From Burkholderia cenocepacia (GTDB lineage: Bacteria; Pseudomonadota; Gammaproteobacteria; Burkholderiales; Burkholderiaceae), in NCBI RefSeq assembly GCF_014211915.1, contig NZ_CP060040.1, positions 2,790,001 to 2,854,000 on the forward strand: DNA of 64,000 nt. Reading direction: 5' to 3'. Each line of letters starts with the position of its first letter. Within the stretch, counting starts at the first letter, position 1. This document shows, one piece after another, positions 51,946-59,601 of the stretch. The translations under genes were made by a program, and so were the position numbers. The notes beneath the pieces are model-generated. The model was not told the DNA's origin and ran no database searches. It was given only the letters and a program-made list of their open reading frames with translations.

Positions 51946-54900
51946 ATGTCCAGAATTCGCCTTGATCTCGTTGTCTTCGTCGCCGGTCTGCTCGCAGTGG
52001 GCTGGATCGGTGCCGGCTATGTCGCGTCGAACCCGCTGGCGGCGGCCGTTACGCTGCTGATCGGCGCGTGCTACGTCGCCGGCGCATGGGAGCTGCTGCG
52101 CTACCGGCAGGCGACCGCCACGCTGTCGCACGCGATCGCCGGCCTGGGCGCGCCGCCCGCGACGCTCGACCCGTGGCTCGACACGCTGCATCCGGACCTG
52201 CGCGGCGCGGTGCGCGCCCGGGTCGAAGGCGCGCGCGTCGCGCTGCCGGGCCCGGCGCTCACGCCTTACCTCGTCGGCCTGCTGGTGCTGCTCGGCATGC
52301 TCGGCACGCTGCTCGGGATGGTCGTCACGCTGAAGGGCACGGGCGCCGCGCTCGAGAGCGCGACCGATCTCGATGCGATCCGCGCGTCGCTGATCGCGCC
52401 GGTGAAGGGGCTCGGGTTCGCGTTCGGCACGTCGATTGCCGGTGTGGCGACGTCCGCGATGCTCGGGCTGCTGTCCGCGCTCGTGCGCCGCGAGCGGATC
52501 GACGCGGCCCAGCAGCTCGACGCGAAGATCGCGACGACGCTGCGCGTGCATTCGTCCGCGCACCAGCGCGACGAATCGTTCCGGCTGCTGCAGCGCCAGG
52601 CCGACGTGATGCCGGCGCTGGTCGACCGGTTGCAGACGATGATGACGACGCTCGAGGCGCGCAGCGTCGCGTTGCACGATCGTCAGCTCGAAAGCCAGCA
52701 GGCATTTTTCGACCGGACCGAGCGGGCGTATGCGGGCCTGGCGTCGAACGTCGGCGACGCGCTGAAGGAAAGCGCCGCCGAAAGCGCGCGCGTGGCCGGC
52801 GCCGCGCTGCAGCCGGTCGTCGCCGCGACGATGACGGGGCTCGCGCAGGAGATGGCCGCGCTGCGCGATACCGTGACGGGCGCGGTGCAGCGTCAGCTCG
52901 ACGGGCTGACGGACGGCTTCGAGAAGACCACCGGCAACGTGACGGCTGTCTGGAACCACGCGCTCGACGAACAGCGCCGCGCGGGCGACGCGGTCGCGCA
53001 GCAGTTGCAGACGACGCTTGGCCAGTTCACCGACACGTTCGCGCAACGTTCGTCGGATCTGCTCGACGGCGTCGCGACGCGCCTCGAGTCGACCGAAGGC
53101 CGCCTGTCGGACGCATGGCGCGATGCGCTCGCGCGTCAGGAGCAGGTCGGCGAGACGCTGGCCGGCCAGCATGCGCGCGCGCTGGGCGAGGCCGCCGCGA
53201 CGTTCGAACGCCATTCGGCCGCGACGCTCGCCGCGATGCACGAGTCGCACGCGGGTTTGCAGACGCAACTGGCGGCGCGCGACGAAGAACGTCTCGCTGC
53301 ATGGAACGACTCGCTGGCCGCGATGGCCGCGAAGCTCGGCGACGAATGGCAGCGTGCCGGCGCGCATAGCGCGGGCCGTCAGCAGGAAATCTGCGACGCG
53401 CTTGCGCAAACGACGCGTGACCTCGCTGCACAGGCGTCGACGTTTGAACAACGCTCGACCGATCTGTTGTCGACGATCCGCGAGTCGCACACCGGTCTGC
53501 AATCGCAACTGGCGGCGCGCGACGAAGAACGCCTGTCCGCATGGAACGACTCGCTGGCCGCGATGGCCGCGAAGCTCGGCGAAGAATGGCAGCGCGCGGG
53601 CGTGCACAGCGCCGGCCGTCAGCAGGAAATCTGCGACGCGCTTGCGCAAACGACGCGCGACCTCGTCGCACAGGCATCGACGTTCGAACAACGCTCGAAC
53701 GATCTGTTGTCGACGATTCGCGATTCGCACACGGGCCTCCAATCGCAACTCGCTGCACGCGACGAAGAACGGTTGTCGGCGTGGAACGAGTCGCTGGCCG
53801 CGATGGCCACGAAGCTCGGCGAAGAATGGCAGCGCGCGGGCGTGCACAGCGCAGGCCGTCAGCAGGAAATCTGCGACGCGCTTGCGCAAACGACGCGCGA
53901 CCTCGTCGCACAGGCGTCGACGTTCGAACAACGCTCGAACGATCTGTTGTCGACGATTCGCGATTCGCACACGGGCCTCCAATCGCAACTCGCTGCACGC
54001 GACGAAGAACGGTTGTCGGCGTGGAACGAGTCGCTGGCTGCGCTGGCCACGAAGCTCGGCGAAGAATGGCAGCGCGCGGGCGTGCACAGCGCCGGCCGTC
54101 AGCAGGAAATCTGCGACGCACTCGCGCAAACGACGCGCGACCTCGCCGCACAGGCGTCGACGTTCGAACAACGCTCGAACGATCTGCTGTCGACGATTCG
54201 CGAGTCGCACACCGGTCTGCAATCGCAACTGGCTGCACGCGACGAAGCCCGCCTCGCCGCCTGGAACGATTCGCTCGCCGCGATGGCCGCCGCGCTGCGC
54301 GACGAATGGGCGCAGACGAGCGCGCAGGCCGCGGCGCGCCAGCAGGACATCTGCGACACGCTGACCCGCACCGCGAACGACATCACCGCGCAGGCGCAGG
54401 TGCACGCGAGCGACACGATCAACGAAATCGCGCGTCTCGTGCAGGCCGCATCGGAAGCGCCGAAGGCCGCGGCCGACGTCGTCGCCGAGCTGCGCCAGCG
54501 CCTGTCCGACAGCATGGTGCGCGACACCGCGACGCTGGAGGAACGCAGCCGCCTGCTCGCGACGCTGGAGACGCTGCTCGGCGCGGTCAACCACGCGTCG
54601 ACCGAACAGCGCGCCGCGATCGACGCGCTCGTCAGCACGTCGGCCGATCTGCTCGACCGCGTCGGCGCGCGCTTCAACGACACCGTCGATGCCGAAACGC
54701 GCAAGCTCGATTCGGTGGCCGCGCAGGTCGCGGCCGGCGCCGTCGAAGTGGCGAGCCTCGGCGATGCGTTCGGGATGGCCGTGCAGGTGTTCGGCGAATC
54801 GAACGACAAGCTGCTGACGCATCTGCAGCGCATCGAGGCCGCGCTTGAGAAATCGCTCGCGCGCAGCGACGAACAGCTCGAGTACTACGTCGCGCAGGCG

Positions 54901-54993
54901 CGCGAGGTGATCGACCTGAGCGTGATGTCGCAGAAGCAGATCGTCGAGGATTTGCAACAGCTCGCCGGCCGGCGGGCGAGCGTCGGAGCGTAA
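51946..54993 (+). CDS. MotA/ExbB/ZorA-like membrane protein with long repeat tail (DUF802)
   Basis: A 1015-residue protein. Hydrophobic segments lie at about 8-27, 31-50, 107-128 and 153-178. The last two (LVGLLVLLGMLGTLLGMVVT and GLGFAFGTSIAGVATSAMLG) resemble the pore helices of MotA/TolQ/ExbB/ZorA. From about 200 to 990 is a helical cytoplasmic tail. It includes four near-identical 80-residue repeats (446-765), a more divergent copy after them, and a faint one before. The next gene encodes the MotB-like partner with 3 nt between stop and start. Inferred role: stator-type proton channel driving or signalling through a very long tail. DUF802 has no known function. Confidence 0.8.
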   Translation: MSRIRLDLVVFVAGLLAVGWIGAGYVASNPLAAAVTLLIGACYVAGAWELLRYRQATATLSHAIAGLGAPPATLDPWLDTLHPDLRGAVRARVEGARVALPGPALTPYLVGLLVLLGMLGTLLGMVVTLKGTGAALESATDLDAIRASLIAPVKGLGFAFGTSIAGVATSAMLGLLSALVRRERIDAAQQLDAKIATTLRVHSSAHQRDESFRLLQRQADVMPALVDRLQTMMTTLEARSVALHDRQLESQQAFFDRTERAYAGLASNVGDALKESAAESARVAGAALQPVVAATMTGLAQEMAALRDTVTGAVQRQLDGLTDGFEKTTGNVTAVWNHALDEQRRAGDAVAQQLQTTLGQFTDTFAQRSSDLLDGVATRLESTEGRLSDAWRDALARQEQVGETLAGQHARALGEAAATFERHSAATLAAMHESHAGLQTQLAARDEERLAAWNDSLAAMAAKLGDEWQRAGAHSAGRQQEICDALAQTTRDLAAQASTFEQRSTDLLSTIRESHTGLQSQLAARDEERLSAWNDSLAAMAAKLGEEWQRAGVHSAGRQQEICDALAQTTRDLVAQASTFEQRSNDLLSTIRDSHTGLQSQLAARDEERLSAWNESLAAMATKLGEEWQRAGVHSAGRQQEICDALAQTTRDLVAQASTFEQRSNDLLSTIRDSHTGLQSQLAARDEERLSAWNESLAALATKLGEEWQRAGVHSAGRQQEICDALAQTTRDLAAQASTFEQRSNDLLSTIRESHTGLQSQLAARDEARLAAWNDSLAAMAAALRDEWAQTSAQAAARQQDICDTLTRTANDITAQAQVHASDTINEIARLVQAASEAPKAAADVVAELRQRLSDSMVRDTATLEERSRLLATLETLLGAVNHASTEQRAAIDALVSTSADLLDRVGARFNDTVDAETRKLDSVAAQVAAGAVEVASLGDAFGMAVQVFGESNDKLLTHLQRIEAALEKSLARSDEQLEYYVAQAREVIDLSVMSQKQIVEDLQQLAGRRASVGA
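53281..54480 (+). repeat. 240-bp coding tandem repeats in the DUF802 gene
   Basis: Units start at 53281, 53521, 53761, 54001 and 54241, with an exact 240-bp period (80 codons). Each begins with GACGAAG and contains CAGGAAATCTGCGACGC. Units 2-4 differ at only a few percent of positions, and the fifth diverges after about 60 bp. High DNA-level identity indicates recent duplication or ongoing gene conversion. Confidence 0.9.
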
Positions 54994-54996
54994 CGC

Positions 54997-55641
54997 ATGC
55001 ACGACGAAATCGACGGCGGCGCGCCATCGGCGCCGGTGTGGCCCGCGTTCGCCGACCTGATGTCGGTGCTGCTCGGCGCGTTCGTGCTGATCCTCGTCGG
55101 CGTGATCGGCATGCAGCTCCAGCTCACGTCGAAACTCGAGGAAGCGGTGCGCGCGCGCCAGCTTGAAGCGCAGCAGCGCAAGTCGCTCGAACAGGCGCTC
55201 GCCGGGCCGCTCGCGGCCGGCCGCGTGACGCTCGTGAACGGGCGCATCGGCATCAGCGGCAACGTGCTGTTCGCGCTGAACTCCGACCAGTTGCAGCCCG
55301 CGGGCCGTGACCTGCTGAAGACGCTGGCCGGCCCGCTCGCCACGTACTTGAAGACCCGCGACGAGATCCTGATGATCAGCGGCTTCGCGGACGACCAGCA
55401 GGTGCACGCCGGCAACCGCCTGTTCGCGGACAACTGGGAACTGTCGGCCAAACGCGCGCTGACCGTGACGCGCGCGATGATCGATGCCGGCGTGCCGGCG
55501 TCGTCGGTGTTCGCGGCCGCGTTCGGTTCCGAACAGCCGGTCAGCTCGAATGCGGACGATGAAGGCCGCGCGAAGAACCGCCGCGTGGAAATCGCGCCAG
55601 TGCCGCGCAAGTCGGCGTCGAACGGAGGAAAGGCAAAGTGA
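54997..55641 (+). CDS. MotB/ZorB-like OmpA-family protein
   Basis: A 214-residue protein with one N-terminal membrane helix, WPAFADLMSVLLGAFVLILV. Its Asp20 sits where MotB has the proton-carrying Asp (compare the MotB motif YADFMTAMMAFF). A short helical linker leads to an OmpA-like peptidoglycan-binding domain (about 80-205) with FALNSDQLQPAGRDLLKTL, ISGFADDQQ, and the Asp/Arg-bearing NADDEGRAKNRRVEI. The layout equals the B-subunit of stator complexes (MotB, ZorB). It starts 3 nt after the DUF802 gene and overlaps the next gene as GTGA. Confidence 0.85.
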   Translation: MHDEIDGGAPSAPVWPAFADLMSVLLGAFVLILVGVIGMQLQLTSKLEEAVRARQLEAQQRKSLEQALAGPLAAGRVTLVNGRIGISGNVLFALNSDQLQPAGRDLLKTLAGPLATYLKTRDEILMISGFADDQQVHAGNRLFADNWELSAKRALTVTRAMIDAGVPASSVFAAAFGSEQPVSSNADDEGRAKNRRVEIAPVPRKSASNGGKAK

Positions 55642-56264
55642 CGGTCGACGCGACGCAGGTTCGCGCGATGCTCGACGCATGGCGCGAGCAGGGCGCCGAT
55701 CGACTCGACCCGGTAGGTTTTCATCGGATCGATGCGCTCGAACGGCGCGCGGCTGTGCTCGACGGCGCGGCACGCGCGTTGCTCGATGCGCGGCTGGCGA
55801 CGCTGATCGACGGCTTTGCGAAGCGCGTCGCGCGCGCCGACGACGATGCCGAAGTCACGCGCGAGACGGCGCAAGCCACGACGAGCGTGCCCGCGCGCGG
55901 CGCGCTGGCCGCGCTCGTCGAAGGCCTCGCGCGTGATGCGCAGGCTGACCGGCGCGGGCTCGATCCCGAACTGGTCGACTACTTCCGCACGATGTGGTCG
56001 AAAGTCCGCACGGAACAGCAATACCGCCAGTCGCTCGACCAGGTGCCGCGCAACGCGGGGCCGCTCAACTCGAACAGCCTCGTGCACCGCTCGCTCGCGA
56101 CGATGCGCGAGCTGTCGCCGGAATACCTGCAGCAGTTCCTGTCGTACGTCGACGCGCTCGCATGGCTCGAGGATCTCGCCGGCGGCGCGCAGCCCGAGAA
56201 GGAAGCACCGCGTGCGAAGGCGGCGAAGCCGGCGAGAAAGACGACGCGCGCGAAGGCGCGATAA
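55638..56264 (+). CDS. DUF2894 protein, last gene of the motor-like operon
   Basis: A 208-residue soluble protein, helical, with conserved segments YFRTMWSKVRTEQQYRQSLD and NSLVHRSLATMRELSPEYLQ, and a Lys/Ala/Arg-rich C-terminal tail (170-208). The GTG start at 55638 overlaps the upstream stop as GTGA, with GGAGG before it. DUF2894 has no known function. Fixed association with the MotA/MotB-like pair suggests an accessory or effector role. Confidence 0.75.
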   Translation: MTVDATQVRAMLDAWREQGADRLDPVGFHRIDALERRAAVLDGAARALLDARLATLIDGFAKRVARADDDAEVTRETAQATTSVPARGALAALVEGLARDAQADRRGLDPELVDYFRTMWSKVRTEQQYRQSLDQVPRNAGPLNSNSLVHRSLATMRELSPEYLQQFLSYVDALAWLEDLAGGAQPEKEAPRAKAAKPARKTTRAKAR

Positions 56265-56296
56265 CGCCACGCCGCACATTCGGGCGCGCGGCGGAC

Positions 56297-56869
56297 CTAG
56301 CTGCCTGACGCCGACGTTTCGATCGCCGCGCGCAGCGCGTGCAATGCATCGACGAGCGCCGACGCGAACGGCGGATGCGCGGCGATGCCCGCCGCGTCGA
56401 GCCGGCTTCCGAGGATCGGCAACGCGATCGAAGCATCTTCGACGATGCGCGCCGACATCACCGACAGCGTTTCGCGCAGCGCCGCGTCCGCATGCGTCGC
56501 GCGCGGCGACGCGTTCAATACCGCGACCGGTTTGTACACGACGGCCTCGCATCCCACGACCCAGTCCAGCGCGTTCTTCATCACGCCCGTTACGCCGTGC
56601 GCGTATTCCGGGCTGGCGATCAGCACGCCGTCGGCCGTGTTCAGACGGTCGATCAGGTCGCGCACCGCGGCGGGCGTCGGGTATTCGGCATCGGGATTGA
56701 ACAACGGGAATTCGCCGAGACGATCGAAGCGGGCGATGCGAATGCCGCGCGGGGCAACGCGTGCGGCTGCATCGAGCAGCGCCGCGTTGTACGACTGCGC
56801 GCGCAAGCTGCCGCATAGCGCGACGATATCGAGGGCGCGCTCGGAATCGGGTCGGGTTTCGTTGGCCAT
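56297..56869 (-). CDS. NADPH-dependent FMN reductase (ChrR/YieF-like)
   Basis: A 190-residue flavodoxin-fold protein with the FMN phosphate loop LCGSLRAQSYNAALL and ASPEYAHGVTGVMKNALDWV, both typical of the family that reduces quinones, chromate or azo dyes. It converges on the DUF2894 operon with a 32-bp gap. Confidence 0.9.
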   Translation of the reverse strand: MANETRPDSERALDIVALCGSLRAQSYNAALLDAAARVAPRGIRIARFDRLGEFPLFNPDAEYPTPAAVRDLIDRLNTADGVLIASPEYAHGVTGVMKNALDWVVGCEAVVYKPVAVLNASPRATHADAALRETLSVMSARIVEDASIALPILGSRLDAAGIAAHPPFASALVDALHALRAAIETSASGS

Positions 56870-56923
56870 CGCGGAACGGGTGGGTAGGTGGCTCGCGCGG
56901 CGGCGGCGCGCGGCTCCGGCGAA

Positions 56924-57618
56924 TTATCGCATCGGTGCGTGAGTCACATGAGCCACATGAGCGACGGGCCGCGCATGGCCGACGCTTGGCACGGAATGTC
57001 GTTCGTGTTCGCCGCGCCGCACGTTCACGTTCGCATCTTCGGCGGCATCGACGCCGGTCATCCCGGTAGCTTGTGCCAGTTCACCGAGGGTCCATCCGTT
57101 GCCGAGCAACAGCCGCCGCGTATGCAGCGCGCCGTGCACGTCGTCGGCCACGGTTTCGCCGAGATAGCGCAGCGCGCGGCCCTCGACATCGACGAAGCCA
57201 TGCCGGTAATCGTGCGCGAGCGCGGTCCACAGCCGCGCGGCGCCGACCGACTGGCGCGCGCCGCTGATCAGGCACAGGCCCGCGTCGAGCCCCAGCGGTA
57301 CAGCGTCGTCGCGAGGCCCTTGCGTTGGGCCGAGCCGCGCAGCCGCGTGTGCGGCGCGCGCAGGTAGCGGTCGGCGCGGCGCGGCAGTTCGGGCAGGCGG
57401 TTGAACACCGTGTAGCCGGCGAGCTGGCGCGCGGCTGGATCTTCGACGTACAGGAAGTATTCGCCGTCCGCCTCGCGGTGGCGGACGATCAGGCCCGAGC
57501 GGCCGAGCGCGACGGCCGGCAGGCCGTGCAGGCGATGGCCCGGCTGGTGGAGGCGTTCATACAGGGTGTCGAGTTCGTCGTCGATGTCGTGCTGGGAATG
57601 CTGTACGTCGATACGCAT
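56924..57618 (-). pseudogene. Frameshifted acetyltransferase-like gene
   Basis: The first part (MRIDVQHSQHDIDDELDTLY onward, from 57618) reads to GLATTLYRWG near 57289. The continuation LDAGLCLISGARQSVGAARL and the C-terminal half are in another frame, ending at 56924. Adding one base near 57288 would give about 231 residues. The pattern with a glycine-rich loop before ATTLYRWG and later ARLW is GNAT-like. Either a true frameshift or a sequence error; the homopolymer GGGG-like context at the break makes an error plausible. Confidence 0.65.
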
Positions 57619-57685
57619 GGCAAAAGGCGCCCGTCTCGGGCGCATCGAGAAAGGGATTCATGGCAACGGGGAAACGGAAATGGAA

Positions 57686-57721
57686 GCGGCCCCCGGGCTC
57701 GGCGAAGCGAGCCGGGGCCGC
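57686..57721 (-). terminator. Hairpin after the 28-codon gene
   Basis: GCGGCCCC-CGGGCTCG pairs with CGAGCC-GGGGCCGC with small bulges and a 6-nt loop. On the minus strand it begins 3 nt after the stop of the 28-codon frame and is followed by a pyrimidine-rich run, as expected of a terminator. Confidence 0.6.
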
Positions 57722-57724
57722 GAA

Positions 57725-57811
57725 TCAGCTGGGGATGTGCTGGAAACCGGCGGCGATCGCGGCGAGGCCCGCGATGCAGAGTGCGAACAGGATCAGGACT
57801 TTGTGGATCAC
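57725..57811 (-). CDS. 28-residue single-pass membrane peptide
   Basis: A GTG-started frame of 28 residues, MIHKVLILFALCIAGLAAIA then AGFQHIPS, consisting almost entirely of one hydrophobic helix. AGGA lies 7 nt before the start, and a hairpin terminator lies directly after the stop. Both support a real small gene. The function is unknown; small regulatory membrane protein or toxin-like peptide are options. Confidence 0.5.
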   Translation of the reverse strand: MIHKVLILFALCIAGLAAIAAGFQHIPS

Positions 57812-58190
57812 GCCTCTTTCCTCATGAATGCGCGGCGCCGGCGGGCGGCATCGCGGAGACGGTGAGCGGCGGGCACGGCCCGCACGGCCGTCGTGCGGGA
57901 CGACGGTCGGGTGTCCGGCGACGGATCGGACGCGGACGGCGAGCACCATACGCGACGTACCGGGGGCAGGCAATCGGACTGGCGGAGAAAAGCGACGAAA
58001 AGCGGAGAATCGCGGTGTTTCGCGACAATTGGCCGCATGGCGCGCATCGAAACGTTCGGCGCTCCACGCGAACACGCATCATCGAGTGGCGCAGGCCTGC
58101 GTGGAAAAGTGTCGTGGCGGGCGCCAATTCCGCGACAGGCGACATCCGCGCGGCGACCGGAGCGGCATGGAGGCCGCCCCGGTCGCTTCG
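57812..58190. other. Intergenic region, small peptide gene / methyltransferase-like gene
   Basis: About 380 bp. No gene or strong structure is supported. It presumably contains the promoter for the small membrane peptide gene; open frames on both strands have no ribosome sites. Confidence 0.4.
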
Positions 58191-59474
58191 TCATACCGCC
58201 TGCCGCCCACCAAACGCCTGCCTGATCCGCGCGAACAACCCGTGCTGCGCGATCCATTCGGCATACGCGCGATAGTCGGGATCGCGCATCAGGTGACGCT
58301 CTTCCGTCTTCGCGCGCGTGTAGTAGATCAGGTTGACGGCGACGAGCCCGGCGCAGTGCATGAGCCCGAGTTGCCAGCCGAGCGGCTCGACGAACGGCAC
58401 CGACACCATCCAGTACGACAGGTTCTTCGTGATGTAGGCCGGATGCTTCGTGAAGCGGTACGGGCCGGACGTGATGATCCCGCGGTTGGTGAGGTTCGAG
58501 AACCGCAGCCCGAACGAGATCGTGCACAGCGCGTAGGTCAACAGCAGCAGGATGATCACCGTGCCCCAGATCACGCGCAGCGTCGGCGCCGACAGCAGCC
58601 AGTTGTCCCAGAACATCGAGCCTTCGTAGCGGATGTAGTTGTTCGAGATCAGCGACCAGAACGGCTGGTAGCAGATCAGCGCGGCGACCCAGCCGAGCGT
58701 CGTCGGCTCGACGGTGCGCACGTGGCTGTCGAGGATGCGGAACGTGCACAGGTAGCCGACGGTGCCGAACATCAGGTCCATCGTGAACGACAGGTCGTAC
58801 ATGAACACGAAGGTCGCGATCGTCATCGGCGCGTGCATCGCGTTCGCGAGCGACGCGCTCAGGTGATCGGCGTCCTTCGACAGATAGACGGTCATCAGCG
58901 GCAGGAAGAACGCCTTCACGCCCCAGCCGGCCAGCATCTCGCGTACCGGCTTCCAGCTCGCGGGCCGCTCGCGGCGAAACAGGAAGCGGCCCCACAGCAG
59001 GTACGCGTCGTCGGTCTCGCGCTGATGGCGGTCCATCCACGCGAAGTAGAACGGCGCGGCGACGATCACGTACGGCGCGAGCGAGCGCAGCAGCGACCAG
59101 AACGGCAGGTAGAACGCGCCGTGGTATTCGGGCAGCAGCCAGTAGATCGCGCCGATGCCCGCGTAGATCGACGTCAGCGCGCCGAGCCGCGTCGCGACAC
59201 GCGCGATGCCGAGCGGCCGGACGGCCTGCCGCGACAGCCCCGCGCTCGGGCGCAGGTAGACGCGCGAGATGAAGAGTTCGTGCAGCGCGATCGTGCCGAT
59301 GATCGCGAGACTCGCGATGACCGCGCGCGTGGCCGCGTCGAGGGCCGGGTGATCGCGCGTGATCCACAGCGCGAAGAGTCCGGCCGTGATGCCGAGCAGG
59401 CCGGCGCGGAACGGCGTGGCGGAGCGGGGTGGGCGGTCCGGGGCAGCGACGATGCCGTCGAGCGTGGAGTTCAT
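58191..59474 (-). CDS. Integral membrane protein with isoprenylcysteine-methyltransferase-like C-terminus
   Basis: A 427-residue protein with about ten hydrophobic segments. The last 120 residues carry the ICMT/PEMT-type motif SGPYRFTKHPAYITKNLSYW and EERHLMRDPDYRAYAEW, which bind S-adenosylmethionine and a lipid substrate in this family. The N-terminal 300 residues are an added membrane region I cannot assign. The start at 59474 has GAGGATC upstream. A lipid or prenyl methyltransferase is inferred. Confidence 0.75.
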   Translation of the reverse strand: MNSTLDGIVAAPDRPPRSATPFRAGLLGITAGLFALWITRDHPALDAATRAVIASLAIIGTIALHELFISRVYLRPSAGLSRQAVRPLGIARVATRLGALTSIYAGIGAIYWLLPEYHGAFYLPFWSLLRSLAPYVIVAAPFYFAWMDRHQRETDDAYLLWGRFLFRRERPASWKPVREMLAGWGVKAFFLPLMTVYLSKDADHLSASLANAMHAPMTIATFVFMYDLSFTMDLMFGTVGYLCTFRILDSHVRTVEPTTLGWVAALICYQPFWSLISNNYIRYEGSMFWDNWLLSAPTLRVIWGTVIILLLLTYALCTISFGLRFSNLTNRGIITSGPYRFTKHPAYITKNLSYWMVSVPFVEPLGWQLGLMHCAGLVAVNLIYYTRAKTEERHLMRDPDYRAYAEWIAQHGLFARIRQAFGGRQAV

Positions 59475-59601
59475 GATCGGATCCTCGTAGGGATGAGGGC
59501 CGGCGCCCCCGCTTGGCGGGTGACGCCGGCCGTCGGCCGGGCTTTGTATGGATGCGCGCCCGGCCATTGGCCTGTCGTTCTGATACCTGATGCGTTACCG
59601 C

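Noticed and set aside
51946..56264. Complete Zorya defence system
   Set aside because: Only ZorA- and ZorB-like components are present. No ZorC, ZorD helicase or ZorE nuclease is encoded nearby, so I claim only a related motor architecture.
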